A stretch of 43,001 nt of DNA from Spirogloea muscicola (Eukaryota > Streptophyta > Zygnematophyceae > Spirogloeales > Spirogloeaceae): assembly GCA_009602725.1 (NCBI GenBank), contig WELB01000082.1, forward strand, positions 403,852 to 446,852. Reading direction: 5' to 3'. Below are positions 1-15,100 of this stretch, piece after piece (the stretch's first letter is position 1; the number at the start of each line of letters is the position of its first letter). The notes under the pieces were generated by a model, which was not told the origin of the DNA, ran no database searches, and saw only the letters and a program-made list of their open reading frames with translations. The position numbers were made by a program, and so were the translations under genes.

Positions 1-156
1 GCCTCGGCGCGGCCGCCGCCGAGGGGCCAGCCGCGCCTGCGAGCGCGCCGCCCGCGCGGCGGCGGGAGGAGGCCGTGTTGTGGCGTGCACACGGAGTGGT
101 TCCTGCCGGGCGGGCCTGCTGGCGGAGGAAGCGTGAGTTGGCCGCGCGTCGGGATC
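1..156 (+). promoter_or_regulatory. GC-rich leader upstream of the ligase gene
   Basis: This is a very GC-rich stretch rich in GCC/GGC runs, lying directly before the first ATG of the HECT ligase. No TATA-like box is visible. It is probably 5' untranslated sequence or core promoter, inferred from position only. The window starts inside it, so the full promoter is not seen. Confidence 0.35.
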
Positions 157-3100
157 ATGAAGGCCAAGAAGAAGAGGGGCGTTGAGCCGGTGAGGGAGAA
201 CCCGGCGCCTTGTGCTGCCCTTCTACGTATCGTCCAAGTCAATCTGTGGCGCACGTCGTGCATGCACCACATGCGAGCTTGTCCTGGCAACGCACCTCTG
301 GCAGCTCGGGGCCAGGAGCGGGGTCGCCTGTGTTGTGCTCCAGCGCCGCTTTTCCGCGCGAAGCTCAGCGGCGAAGTCTTGCACCGTGCTCTGGTCTCCT
401 TAAGCCCATGAAACAAGTGAGAGGTCTGGGACGAAGCAGCACCACCTGCTCTGTATGCTGACGGCCTTGTCGGTCTCCTTGCTGGTGAAGCCTGCTAGAG
501 TGCGGGCAATCATAGACGAGATCACAAGCACACCTCTGGAGAAAATCGAGGTACCTCTGGCTGCCCTTCGGTTGGACAATGAGAAGGTATGCTGTTTCTC
601 TCCATAATTGTACGAGTATGCGTCAGTTGCAGATAAGGGCTGCCCTTGGCAAAGTAGGCCCCCCTTGTCAAGAGAGTACATAACATCAATCGTGAGGCTC
701 CTCGCTCGTGACCTCGTTCACTCTCCCTTGCAATTGGTGGAGTGGTGTGGTGCCCGGCAGCCCTCTTGTGTGCCTGGTGTTCGGGGCCTGGGTTTCAGAG
801 TCGATGTTTGCGCCGATGTTGCTTTATTCAATCACAACGGAAGACCGATTGTTTGTTTGTACCTTTTAGAAAGAAGCACTCAATTAGCACTCAATCACCT
901 GTCTTAGAAAAGCACTTGCAAGAGAATCGTCTGCTGTCATTGCAAAAGAGAGATGTAGGAACCCTCAAAGCTTGAAGGGTGAGGAGATCAAGAAGAATGC
1001 AGCAATCTGACAGAGCTTGCTGACAGCCCTTTTCTCCTGGTCTCATGTATTGGCAGGGTGACTTCAACCATTGGATCGACTTACTGAACCATTTTGATGC
1101 GTTTTTTGAGGTTCATGTCAAGCCAAGGGCAGACCTGCATTTTGACAAAAGCCCTAGAGCCACTGAGGTGCACAGAGTGGATGGTCCATTTCCAACAGAA
1201 GCAGTCCTGCAGATACTGCGGGTGACCAGGCTCATCCTGGAGAATTGCGTCAACAAACACTTATACAATTCATGCGAGGTGAGAATAAATCCTGGGGTCC
1301 AAGGTTCGGCCAAAATAGAAGCCATGTACACCTTCCTTAGACGTAATCGATATGGGGTTGTTTACCTTTGTCGAGGGGCTGTACAAATTAATTGACCAAA
1401 TTAACCATTGGCAAGCTCCCACTTGGCGCCTCCGCTTTGTTATCTATCTGCCTATGTGATAGACCAATCTCCTGACTACTTCATATCGTGCAAATGACAT
1501 CAGCTGATATTGACATTGGGTGGTGGTGTTGCAGCATATGTCTTTGCTACTGGCATCTACAGATGTCAGAGTTGTACTAGGAGCGCTTGGGGTTTTGGCA
1601 GCCTTTGTGCGGAAGCCATTTCACCCAAGCAGGAGCCTTAGGTGGTCTGGAGAGCCGGGTATCAATGCTCGTCTTTTCTGCCTCTCACAAGGCTGGGGAG
1701 GGAAGGATGAGGGAGTGGGGCTGGTTGCCTGCTCAGTCGAGGGAGCGTGCAGTGCAGAGGTGCAGCAAAGAGCTTCTACCTTACACTTTGAGCTTTATTC
1801 AGAGGATGGCAGCAGAAGTGCTGAAGAGGCAAAGAGCAGGCCTACTCTTGGTCGACAGGTCATTCACATGCCAGCTGTGCATGAGAATGTGCACACTGAC
1901 CTGGAGCTTCTGGAGGAGCTGGTGGCAGCTCATCACGTTCCATGGAAGCTAAGATTTGCTCTGCTGACGCAGCTGCGATTTGCAAGAGCCTTCACGTCTT
2001 TGGGAAGCAGGCAGGACTATGTCCGGGTGCGGCTCTTGGCCTTCACGGTCTTGCTGCAGTCCAATCCCGACCACCAGGATCTGACAACCTTCTTCACAAA
2101 TGAGCCAGAGTTTGCTGGTGAACTGGTGATGCTGGTGCGTCTGGAGACAGTGGTGCCGGAGGACATCAGGACACTTGCCTTGCGAGCCTTGGCAGCACAA
2201 GCGCAGGACCGCTCAAGGCAGTCCACAGTGCTGACGGCAATCTCTGCTGGTGGCCACCAGGAGATCTTGCCAAGCCTCATGCAGAGAGCCATCAGTTCAG
2301 TTGCGGCAGGTGACTCCGGGGGGTGCTCCGTCCCTTTTGTTGAGGCGTTGCTGGCGCTGGTGACGGCTCTAGTGTCCGGCTCTTCCGGATGTGCTGCTCT
2401 GAGGGAGGCTGGACTTGTCCCCACCCTGCTACCGTTGCTCAAGGACCTCAAACCCTCCCACACACACATAGTCAGCTCTGCAGTCCACATCTTGGAAGCC
2501 TTCATGGACTTCAGCAACTCGGCTTCATCGCTCTTCCGAGACATTGGGGGCCTTGATGACACCATTGAACGGCTGAAAGCAGAGCTCAGCGTATTTGAGA
2601 GAAGGATTGCCGAGGCAGATTTGCAATCCATGGCTGAGCCCCAGGCTATGGATAGCGGCTCCTTGCCAGGCAGAGGCAAATCCCCTATCGGGGAGGGCAG
2701 TGACGCGCCTGTGCAGGGCACAGCACCTTCCACTGACGTCCTCGTGACTTCCTCACAAAGATTGCTTCTCAAGGCTTTGCTGAGGGCGATTGCTCTCGCA
2801 CTGTACACACCAGGTAGCAATGCGAGATTGCACGGCCCTGAGGATCACGCACTCCCAGCGTGCCTCAGCACAATTTTCAGGCACGCGAAAGAATTTGGCG
2901 GTGGCGTATTCTCCCTAGCTGCTTCCGTCATGAGTGACCTGATCCACCATGACCCAACCTGCTATCCTGCCCTTGACGCTGCAGGGCTGCCAAGGGCTTT
3001 CCTCAATTCCCTTTCCGCAGGTAACATGGAAGACTGTCTACACCTTCTCGCTGCGTTCGAGCTCGCCAGCTGTCTTCCATGTCTTGTGCTCGGACAACTG

Positions 3101-6100
3101 AGACCGAACTTGTAAATTGTACCTGATGTGCTTGCAGTCTGTGTCTGTCTGTGAGTATGTGGAAGCCTGTGCAATACCTCTATACCTCTGTATTTCACAA
3201 TCTCTGAGTAGTCGGAACACTGTGGTAGTCACAGTGTCCATATGGTCAAGAAGAGCGTGACTATTCATTATAGTTTCTTATGAGATTGCTCCATAGTCTC
3301 TCATGAGATTGCACGTGTACCTTATGTGCAGGTATCATGCCATCTGCCGAGGCAATCTGCTCTGTGCCAAATGCTCTCATTGCTCTCTGCTTGAACACCT
3401 CAGGGCTTCAAGATGTCCAAAGTGCAGGTGCCCTGAAATGCTTCATTCCCGTCTTCACCAACAAGCAGTACATGCGGGCTTTGTCAGGGGAGACGCCCTC
3501 TGTGCTAGGTGCAGGACTGGAGGAGTTGATGCGGCATGTTCCGAACTTAAGGCCGAACGGCATTGATATGAGCCTGGACATCCTGAGGACAATCTCAAGC
3601 ATTGGTGGAGCGATGCCAGAGGAGCCAGAGGAGCTGCAGAGCTCAGATAGGCCGCCAATGTCAGCAGATCAGGAGCAAGGCGAAGGCGTTAGGCTGCAGG
3701 GGGACATGAGTGTAGAGGATCCAAGGGGGCTGGCAGACCTGACTGATGCTGAAGGCATTGCTGTGCACAGCGCTGAAGTTGGCACGTCCAGTTCTGAAAT
3801 CCCTGTTCCAATGGAGACTGACCATGAGGAGAGGGGTGAGCAGGGCCAGCGTGGGACGGAGAGTGCAATTGATGGAAGCGCAGCTCCACTGGCTGGTCCA
3901 TCTTCTGCCACAGCTGCAGTCATGATACCTCAGCTGGATGGGGCAGAGCTTGAGAGCTTCCTGCTAGAAGCCATCAACAATGTCACACGACTGCTGGACT
4001 CCATGTTGGCCAACGCACACAGCAGTCGCTTATTCATTGAGCGGAGGGGCGTCGAGGCACTTTTGGGCCTTTACACATTGCCTGCCTTGCCGGTCAGCTT
4101 TGGAGGGTCGGCCACAGCACATAGCATGTCTGTCACCCTCCGCTCGTTCTCACCACAGCACTCAAGTCAACTCGTGAAGGCCGTCTGTTCGAGAATGCGG
4201 CAGCAGCTAAGGTCAGCTACGGAGCTTGCGACAACAACGTTGACAGCTGGCACATATTTTATCGACCTGGAGGCTTCGACTCGAGCAAAGCTGGCCAAGT
4301 CACTAGCAGCAGCAGAGTGCTTGCTCGCATTGGCAGCTGTACTGGTGAGGAGTTCGCCAACCATGCTGACTGAGATGGGCAGTCATGATGTTGAAGTCTT
4401 GGGGCATGCTGGCCAGCTTCAGCGACAGATTCAGTGGCAACTGGCCATGGCAAGCGACAGGAAGGAAGAGGTCAAGAAGGAAGAGGGGGAAGTTGCAGCT
4501 GCTGGGCTAGGAATTCCAAATGTATCAGCTGAAGGGGATGAGGAAGCTGGTGGGACGACTGCAGCAGTGCAGTTCGCGGAGTCCAGAGATGGAGGGTCGG
4601 CTGCGGGTGCAGGAGAAGATGGTGGTCAGTGGGCAATGGATGTGGACTTTCTGAACATGACTGGCATCGATGGGGCCGGAGATGGGCTGGCCATCCGGCA
4701 CAACAGGCAGATGGTCAGGCGTCGCCTCGATGAAGGGGTTGCAGCAGCAGTTGCCATCAATCATGGTGGTGGTCGGCGGATAGCTCGAGTGTCCCGCCAT
4801 GTGGACGCAACACAGGGCGACCTAGAAGCGAGCACTGCTCCTCTGCAGAGCGAGCTGAGCAAAGGCAAGCCACAAGAAATTGTGCAGGTGGACATGCTGG
4901 GCCGGCTGGTTGGTGCTGCACGACTCCTGTTTGTAGCACTTAGTAAAGCAATGATTGTACCGTCTCGACGTCGGTGAGCCACCTGTACTGGATTGTGGTT
5001 CTTGCATGCCATAAGTGGGATGCACCTGCCTGTGTAGCTTATGTCATTGCAAGTCCAGTAGTTGCTCACATGGTCCTCACTTTCAACAATACAAGCTGGT
5101 GTCCTTCTATCAGCAAGATTCCTGCTTTCATGTTTCTTGCGTACGCTGGAAATTTTTACGTCTTCACTAGTTTCTGTGCTATTTTACAGAGAGGACATTG
5201 TCTCCTTGAGCCAGCCAGCTAAGGCAATGGCAGTTGCTCTTGCGAAGTTGCTGCAAGAAAGTCTGGAATTCCAGGACAACATGGCAGGTACTGCTGCCAA
5301 GCAGTGGAAGTGTGGCATTGGAATGGGAACATGGTTATCTATCATATGTTATATTGATTCTTGATATTTTTTTGGAAGTAGTTGACAGGCATGTGTTTCA
5401 AGAATATGGTGGAGGAGTCAGAATATGCATAGATCTGCTTCCACTAAGCCATGCACTGCAGTGTGCACGCCCTGCTGGGTTGAGGAAGAGCAGCCTAGTG
5501 TCATCTTCAGTTGGTCACGATGTGAACTTTGTGTTGGGTAATCTGAGCGCTTGCTTGCTGAACAGGCGGGCAACTATCAGACACTTTTGTCAAGTGTCAC
5601 TACATCGGGAGGGTTGTGGACGACATCACGGCGGTTTTATTTGATAACAGGCGCAGGTTATGTAATACTGCCATGCTTGGAGCTCTCTATGGCCATGGTG
5701 CTGTGAAGCAGCTGCTCAACCTCTTCCGAGCTACCAGTCAACTGCTGTGGAATCATGGTACTCTGCTTTCACAACAGCTCAGCTGGCAGTCTGCAGAAAT
5801 GTGCTAAGGTGTGATGCAATGTAGCAGTTTGATTGGTCTCCTTGTACAAGTGAGCCTGATGTGCTATGGCTAACTTATACTATCCCTCTGTGGCAGGTGG
5901 AGGCAGCAGTTTGGTGCAAGTTGGACATGATGGAACAAATTCATGTCCTCCATGGCTGATTCACGGGCTTCGCAGCTTTGCCAGACTCTTTGAGCAATTG
6001 GTGGCGTCTACCCTTGTCTTGGGACAACCAGCTTCAGCTGCCTTGTTGGTGCAACCCCTGCCAGGATCAATCATGACGCTGCCCAAGGATCCAGAGGCTG

Positions 6101-9100
6101 TCATGCTGATGTTGCAGGTTTGTACAAACGGCTGATACGGTACTGTATGGCTATTGAGACACTTACCAGTCTTTTTGCATCATGTGACAGTTCCCTATTG
6201 ACTTATACCGTCTTAATATAGACCCTTGTTCTGTATATTGATTTTGATTCTTTAGTATTTCAAATCTTAGCTATTGAACCTTCCAAGCATCTGAGCTGAC
6301 TGTGTTGTCTAGGCAAGCCGATCGATGACATCGTGTGGGTGGACTCGTGGACCTTAGAGTTGTGGGTTGTGTGGGCAGGTGGAGATCCTGGAGGCTGTGA
6401 TGCCCATGTGGACGCACCCCTTCTTCCACAATTGCCCGCCCAGTCTGGTGGAGTCTGTGGTAGCAATCATTACGCACGTCTACCGAGGCTCAGCGGAGGG
6501 CAGTGCCACCAAGAGTGGCAGTACCCCTGGCGGGTTCCACATTGCTCGGGCGCCCATCGTTCCTCCCAACGAGGCTTCCATCTCAGTGATTGTAGAGATG
6601 GGTTTCCCACGAGAAAGAGCTGAGGAGGCCCTGCGAAGAGTTGGGACCAACAGTGTTGAGATGGCCATGGAGTGGTTATTCTCCCATCCAGTAGGGGATA
6701 CAGATAGTGCCGGCGGCGCGGCAGCTAGGGTAGCCGAAGATGACGAGCTTGCGCAGGCCCTGGCCATGTCAATGGGCACTGTGGACGAGCCGCAAAAGGA
6801 GAAGGTGGGCAGCACAGGCAGAGACCAGCAAGCCGAGCAAGGGAAGAGCGATGAGGTGGCAGACTCAGCTGCAGGAGGTCTGCCCAAAGGCCCTGGGACT
6901 GAAGATATGGTGGCAATAGTGATAAACATTCTGAGGGAGTCAGACACGCTCGCTTACCCCCTGACGGATCTGCTAGTCACTATGGCAGCCCGGAAAGACA
7001 GGGAGGAAAAGAAATCCATCATTGGCTGCCTGTTGGAGAGGCTACAGGACTGCAAGGTGCCCACAGCCAGCTCCGAGGCAGCGGCAATTGCGCATCTGGT
7101 GGCGCTCTTGCTCAGCGAGGATGGCACTCTGAGGGAAGTTGCAGCGCAGGCTGGCCTCGCAGGGGTGGTCCTTGACCTCGTGGAACAATATGTGGAGCAG
7201 GGCCAATTAGCGTCGGGCTGCAATGCTACGGTCTTGAAGTGGATCTCCTCCCTGCTACTGGTCATTGATACCATGCAGCAGTTTAAACTGAATCTGCCAG
7301 AGTCGCCAGCGCCTGGTGCTCAACCATCAGAAGCTCCTCAGGCATTGCTGGGCAAGGACGCAGGGCCCTCAATGCCTGCCAATGATGCAGGGGACAAGGT
7401 GCCGTTTGCGAACGTCCTCGGCCAGCAGACAGGGTACCTTACAGATGCGGAGCAGTGGAGAGCGATGGACATATGCTGCCGACTCCTCAAGAAAAATCTG
7501 CCAGGCTCCGTGACACAGGCTGTTCTCCAGGCATGTACACGGCTCACCAAATCGCACGCTGTGGCAGTAAAGTTCTTGGAGAGCGGAGGATTGACTGCAT
7601 TGCTGGCTCTGCCCACCTTTAGTCTCTTCCCTGGCTTCGAGACGGTGGCTTCAGCTGTGGTCAGGCACCTGCTGGAGGACCCATTGACGTTGCAGGTTGC
7701 TATGGAGGCGGAGATTCGGCACACACTGACATCTACGCTGGCAAGGCAGAATGGTCGCATTCCACTGAGGATGTTCCTGACGGTAATGGCTCCTGTCATT
7801 GGAAGAGAACCGTCCGTCTTCATGCAGGCAGCAATGGCCGTCTGCCAAGTGGAGGTTGTTGGTGGAAGGCCAACAGTGGTGCTGGTTGCACCAAAAGGAG
7901 AAAAGGAGAAGGACAAGGAGCGAGAGAAGGACAAGGAGAAGCCAAAGGGAAGGGAAAGAGAGAAGGGCATGCAGGGGAACGGTGAGGGGACCACATCCAC
8001 GGCTGCAAGCGACGAGAGGACTGCAAGGGCCAAGGAACATGGTGAAGCCACCAGCTCGCAGCAACCGGGCAAGCAGCCTAGGAGCCACAGGAGGGTGCCA
8101 CACACCTTTTTGCAGGTTGTGGACCAGCTGTTGGGGGCCATCAAGCAGTCGCCTCTGCCAAACATAGGCGGGCAGCCAGAGCTGAGTAACCTGCCCGAGG
8201 AACTAGCAACAGCCATGGAAGTGGATGAGGTGTGCACCACTGCACCTGCCAGCTTGGGGAAGGGCAAAGGCAAAAGCAAGGTCTGGGTGGGCATTGGAGT
8301 TGAAGAGGACAAGCGAGCCCCGCCAAAAGTGGTCTTCATTCTGAAGCTGCTGACTGAGGTCCTGCTGCTCTACTCCGCTGCGGCTCAGGTTGTGCTGAGA
8401 AGGGATACAGAGAGCTGCCAAGCAGGAAAACAGGGGCTTATAAATCATGTCCTCCACAGCCTTGTGATAGCCGAGCCCAAGGACGAGGGGGAGGAGAAGT
8501 CGAACCAGGTGGAGAAGGTGGCGGAGAAGGCCCAATACTTCATCCTGTCGCTCTGTGCCAGGTCAGGCGAGGGGCGACGTCGGGTGGTAGCTGAGATCGT
8601 GAGAGCACTCAATGAGGAGGTGCAGATTGTGCAGCAGATGCGAGGCAGCGGCTGCCTGGTCTCAAATCGCAAGCTACTGGCCCTCATTGACCTGACGCAC
8701 CGGCTCCTGCCAGTCCACGCAACAGCTCTTGGTGCCAGTCAAGGCAACCTATTTGCAGCAGACATGGCAAAGACTATGACGGAAGCTGGGATGGTGCCTG
8801 CCCTGACAGGCATCCTCCAGGTCTTGGACTTGGATCATCCGCACGTGCTGAAGCTTCTCAACAACCTCCTGAGGTCCCTGGAGGCACTCACGCGTGTCCA
8901 GCTCGCAGAGCCCTTGCATGTCCTGGGTAGGACGTCTGCTGCACCTGCTCCTGCTGCTGAGTTGCCGGCGGAGGCGGATAATGCCACTGGAGCCAGCAAC
9001 CTGGAGGCAAGTCCCAACCAGAGGGTCGAGGGATCTCAACCATCAGCTGATGATGTGATGCAAGAAGGAGGAGGGCAGGCCGAGATTTGGCAAGGAGGTG

Positions 9101-12100
9101 GCCTACATAGTGCAGGTCATGATCATCATGAGGAGGGCGTGGAGTCTCTGCGAGAAGCAGAAGCAGATTTGGGAAGTGTAAGAGCACGCGAGAGGGAAAG
9201 GGAGGAACTCCTGCGGGAGGAGTACATGCTGCAGCAACAGGCCAGTGCTGAGGAAGCGGAGGAGGAGATGTTGCGGGAGGCAGCTGAAGACGCGACAGAT
9301 CTTGAAAATGTTGCTGTTTCCATGACTTTCAGAATGGAGCATGACCTTGGCAGGGAGGAGGAGGATGATGAGGACGATATGGACGGTGAAGGGGGTGGAG
9401 AGGACCACGACGACGAAGATGACGAAGAGGATGAAGACGATGAAGACGACGATGAGGACGAGGAAGACGAGGAGGGGGAGGATGTGGAGGTGTGCCTCTT
9501 CATGACCAAATTGGCATACTTGTCATTTCCACAATCACACATAATAACCTCTTCTGTGTGGCTGGCTTGCTTACATGTCCCCCTTTGCCATGTTCCTCCA
9601 GGGAGAGGAAGGTATTCCTGGCTCTCCACCTGAGACGGACGGGGAGGATCACGAAGACAACCATGGTTTGGATGACTACGAGAATGATATTGTAGAGGAA
9701 GAAGAGGAGGATGCGGAGGAGGAAGAAGAAGAGGAGGAAGAAGAGGAGGAGGTGGAAGGTGAGGGGGAAGAGGGGGTGCAGGGTGGAGAGAACTTGGAAG
9801 ATGAGCGCGTCATTGAGGTAAGATGGAGGGATGGCTTGACGGGTGTCAATCATGTGCAGCTGCTGGGGCAAGCTGCAGCAGGTGGCCTTCTCGACATCCC
9901 AGGCATGGCCACTGGCGCCGCCTTTGAGAACATCAATGACATCTTCAGCAACCTCGTTCGGTCAGAGAGGCGGAGGCAGAGCGGTTACCGTGCTTTCTCG
10001 GGCTCGGCGGGAGCTGCCAGTGGAACTGGGGCTGTAGGCAGCGGAGACGCTGGCGGCGGAGCCAGTGGCGATAGAAGTGCCTTCCCTCACCCCCTCCTTG
10101 CCCGACCACGCATCTCTCTCAACAGAGGTGGCAATGAGGCTGGAGCAAATCAATGGGCTGGCCTGGCAACGGCAGACCGGGAGTCTTTGCTGGCTGGTGG
10201 AGGGCCATCAAATGGACTCGGGGATATAGCGCACTTCTTACTCTACGAGGGGGGAGGTTTGGCAGTACCCAACAGCACCGGGGACCGCGGTGCTGAGCTG
10301 GCAGAGCAGATGAGAGCAGCAGCAGATGGCGATGGCTTGCTGTTTCCCAATGACAGGGCTGGCGGCGAGCTCCACTCGCTTGCTGACTTCTCATTGTTGG
10401 AGCCGTCCTCCTTCGTGGTTGGCGGCAATGGCAGCAGACAGGCCCACGCCCTGTATCGCCACCACCACCATAACCGCAGCCACAGAGCAGATGTACCTGG
10501 TGGAAGGCTCACGTGTTGGACGGATGATGGGCAGCCCTGGAGAGACGGGCAATTAGCTGCGCGCATGGCGCAAGCTATTGAGGAACAATTTGTGGACAGG
10601 ATGAACCCACAAACAGCTGCTAATGCCTCAGCACAGCCGACCGCTGGCCCACCTGATGCAGTCGCTGTCACGCATGGCGTTGCAAACGAGGTCGCGACTG
10701 AAGTCACTGCAGCCACAAGCAGCGGGCACTTGCGGGAGCCAGTACAAGAATCACCAATATTGGTAGAAAGACCTGTGGGAGGAAGCCCTGCTGAATCTGA
10801 TGTTCAGATGGGAGGAGGACTCGGTGCTGCAAGCCAGGACAGTGGTGGTAGCGCAGCAACTGTGGGCGAAAGCCTTCGAAGTTTGGAGGTGGAGATTGGA
10901 AGCGCTGACGGCGACCCAGCACAAGCTGTGGGCCAGGAAGATGCTGTCCCTGGCAGCTCCTCTAGTGCTTCAGCCATACCAATGGAAGAGGTCTCACCTC
11001 CTGCGGGCTTGCAACCTGTTCCTGAGCAATGCCAGCCTGTTCAACAAGCAACAGTGGCAACAAGCATATCGGAGGGTCAGGCATCAAGGCCCCCTGCAGA
11101 TAGTAGTGCCGAGGGTGGTGGCACTTCCACAGAGCTAGCTCATATGGCAGCTAGTGTTGCAAGAGAGGCCAGTGCTCCAGCTGACGAGCAGGAGATGCCA
11201 AATGCTGCTGCTGATGGTACTCAGGTCTCTGTAAGAGGAGGTGGCATAGATCCCACTTTTCTTGAGGCCCTTCCAGAGCAGCTCAGGGCTGAGGTTTTAG
11301 CATCCTCCAGCACAGCGACTAGGAATGTTGCTGCCGCTGTTGCAGGCATTGCTGGGGCCTCGGAAGGGCTTCCACCACGCGAGGAGGGTGAGGAGGAGCT
11401 TGATCCAGAATTCTTGGCTGCTCTACCACCAGATATTCAGGCCGAGGTATTGGCGCAGCAGAGAGCTAGGCGGTTGATGCGAGCGCATGCTGCTGCGGTG
11501 GAAGGACAGCCAGTGGACATGGACTCTGCGTCCATCATTGCAACTTTTCCTACTGAGCTTCGGGAGGAGGTATGGTGGTTCACCTGATTGTATGTCCTTC
11601 AGCGAGCAGACCAACTCGCATAAGTGAAAAGGACATGCTAATGCAGGTAAAGCTCACTGTGTCAGATAAAGAAGTCACAATATTATTTATGTGTTTGCAA
11701 AGGCCTCATTGAAGCACTTGCAGATAGTTGAGCGTGTCTGCTTTGCCTGTATTTTGTTTGCAGGTCCTGCTGACCTCCTCCGAAGCGGTGCTAGCGGCTC
11801 TACCACCCGCTTTGCTTGCAGAGGCTCAGTTGTTGAGAGAGAGGGCCATGAGCCAGTATCAGAGGCAAGGCCTCTTCAGGCGGCAAGCCATCTCCCAACA
11901 TCACAATCGCCTCCAGTCACGTGCTCTGGAGACCGCAGGGGTGGTCGCTGCAAGTTCTGATAGTGACATTCTCACTGCAAGATCACGGGGAGCCTATCCC
12001 CAGTTGGGCTTGGGAATGAAGGGAGGGGGAAGATTGAAGGAGATAGAGGGCCCTCCACTGTTGGAAAGGTCCGCAATTGAAGCGCTGATTCGACTGCTGC

Positions 12101-15100
12101 GACTTGCTCAGGTCAGGAACTGGCTCGCAAGAGGCACTTGAATTCCTCTTGTGGCTTGACTGACACTCGATACTTTATGTGTGCTTTGCCTCCTCAACAC
12201 ACTGCTGTTACAAGTTGCTGAACATGGCCCATGAATAGCTATACCATGAAAATCTATGGCAAAGACTGAAAGATGCACGTTTGTTCTTGCAGCCTCTTGG
12301 TAAGGGTCTGCTCCAGCGCCTGCTGCTAAATTTATGTGCACACAGCAGCACACGTGTCACTCTTGTCCACCTCCTGCTGGAGATGCTTCAGCAGAGAAGT
12401 ATGAAGGATGACCCTGGTGCAGAGAAAAATTCACAAGCAAGGCTTTTTGGGTGCCAGTCAAATGTGGTCTATGTCCGCCCCCAGCTCTATGAAGGTGCGC
12501 TCAAATGATTAACTAGGGTCTTGTGATTCTTCATGAAGCCCCAATCCGGCTAATTACGGTTTTAGATCATGACACCAAGAAATTCTGAGGATGGGCACAG
12601 GTTGTGGTGCTCTCTTGTGTCACTTATTGTTGACCAAGGTCCATTGCATCCCCAGTTGTTGGTCAATTCCAGGACGCACAGAAATTTGTAGCTTCACTAA
12701 GCGTGGTCAAGACTGGATAATGCAGCTACTTGACTTCCAGAGCTTTCGCAAACTCATGCTTGTTCTGAGTTGCATGTGGGTACACACGCACACATGGCTG
12801 CATGTTGCTGCCACTGAGATTGCAAAGCACTTCTCTTCAGGTCTGCCGCCCCTTGTGTCGCGACGTGTGCTGGATATCCTGGCATACCTGGCCAGGCACC
12901 ATCCCAAGGTAGCTCAGCTTCTGCTTTACCTGAGCCCCAGCTTGCCAGAATCACCCTCAAGGAAGGCGGCAGTTGAAGGAAGAGATAAAGGAAAGGCAAA
13001 GGCTACTGAAGGACAAGCAGCTGAGGAAGAACAACGTGACAATGACGACCAAATTCCAGTTGTCCTCCTCTTTAAGCTGCTTCGACAGCCTATGTATTCC
13101 CAGAGCAGCAGCCATCTGGAACAGGTGCTACTTCATGCTTGCTGTGTGTTTCTTTCCAGTATTTTAGTGTAGTGATTTGACAGCTACTCCTCGAACACGA
13201 GCTAAGCTGATACATGGGGACCTTGTCAGGTTATGGCCTTGGTTGAGGTGGTTGTGAAGAGCGCAGGAACAGAGATTGGCGCTTCCTCCACTTTGCAGAC
13301 AAAGCCCAAGCCTGCTCAGAATGCATCCAGTACGGCACCGCCTGCGGATCCTCCAGGCCCCGTGCCAGATGCTGCTGCAAATGCAGGCCATGAGGAGCCA
13401 AGGGTGACGTCTGCAGAACTCCAGGCCGCCTTTGGCAGGGAAACTATAGCCTCAGCCGCCTCAGCTGCAGCTGCACCCAGTAGTCTGCCAGGAGCCTCTG
13501 CAAGCGGACCAGGACCTGAACCGCAGGAGGAGGACAAGGAGGAGATGGAGGAGACTGAGCCTGACCCTGCAGGCACTAGAATCACAAAGAATACGGAAGC
13601 AGTGGCAGTGCTGGCTACAATCCCAGAGTCTGAATTGCGATTACTCTGCAACCTCTTGGCTCAGGAAGGGTATGCAAGATGCTGTGCATTTTGAACTCCC
13701 TCAGCAACCTCTACATGCACCACCTGTTGACTGTCAATTTCTGGAGCCCTGGTAGTGAGTAGGTTGCTTGCTTGACAGCCTTATTCACCATGAACGTCAT
13801 GGAACTGCTGGAAATCTGTCCCTTTCCTCACTTCAGTGCGTTATAATGGTGCCAGGCTCACAGAAGCGGCATATACGAGGGTCGCGTCGGTGGTCAAGTT
13901 GCTGGCAGAAGTTGTTGTCAGCCACAGGCGCTCCTGCATGGAAGAGCTGTCCAACGTGGGGCGCCAGCTCAGCAGGCCAGCGTTGGCCGAGCTCCAGCAA
14001 TTTGCCAGTGAAGTTGCACCTGTGGCCGTGAGCACCATGTCTGGCGCAGCACTTCTGCGAGTCCTGCAGGCCATCAGCACCCTCATCTCCCTCCCTCAAC
14101 CGGTTCGCTCATTGGCCTGTCCTTCCATTCCGTGGCCTTCGCAAAGCTATAAGGAATGGATCCCTTCATGTGCGAAGTTTACAGCAGTTGACTGAGCTGA
14201 GGGATCATTCACTGACTTGGCCCTTTGTCGGGCACTTGCAGAATGAGAAGACTGCGAAGGAGGAGGCGGAGGCTCGTGTTGTTGCCGATGCAGGCCTCGC
14301 ATTGGCCAGGGAGCTCAACCTGGCACTTGAGCCCCTTTGGCAAGGCCTCTCGCATTGCATTGCCACCATTGAGAGCCGCATGGCCTCCCTACCGGCCGTG
14401 TTGCCAGACTCCTCACAGAATGCAGAGGCGCTTGCGGTGGCTGGTGGTGCTAGTCAGTTGCCACCCTTGCCTCCAGGGACCCATAAGGTGCTGCCGTTTG
14501 TGGAGGCCTTCTTTGTCCTCTGTCACCAAATGCGGGCTGCAACAGGCAGCAGCTCCTCCATGCAAGCGGCACCGAGCACCACCAAGCCCACTGCCGAAGT
14601 CGATGATACAGCAGCCGACGAGGCAAGGAGAAGCTCGACGGAGCCGTCCACTTCAGCGTCGTCGTCAATGGCCGGTGCAAGTCAGTTGATGAGGACCCAA
14701 TCATCGATTGTAGAAAGCGAAGGAGAGCAAATGGGAGCCAGATTTGCTGAGAGGCACAGGAAGCTGATGAATGCCTTTGTGAGGCAGAACCCCTCCTTGC
14801 TTGAGGGCTCCCTGGACCTGCTGCTCAGAGTTCCTCGCTTGCTCGAATTTGACAACAAGCGGCAGCACTTCAGGTCAAGGATCAAGCTCCAGCAGGAGGG
14901 ACAAGCGCAGGGCCCTGGCCACTACAATGGGACACTGAGGATCTGCGTGCGAAGAGCTTATGTCTTGGAAGACTCCTACAATCAGGTGCAATATCCAGTC
15001 TGCTTCATCCTGTCTCCTCCTTAGCCTTCAATTGAGAATTCATGGCGCTCTTGCAATTGAAATTGTTTCTCACCAGCTGTATCTCACAAAGATACGCATG

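Noticed and set aside
2017-2820. Antisense open frame of 267 codons inside ligase exon 4
   Set aside because: It lies opposite conserved UPL sequence and has Ser/Ala-rich shadow composition.
7338-8339. Antisense open frame of 333 codons inside ligase exon 9
   Set aside because: It is a shadow of a well-supported coding exon on the other strand, with no family resemblance of its own.
13831-13855. Acceptor at CTTCAG (13836) for ligase exon 15
   Set aside because: Phase with the previous exon gives an immediate stop. The acceptor at 13855 restores frame and the conserved sequence [15 protein letters not shown].
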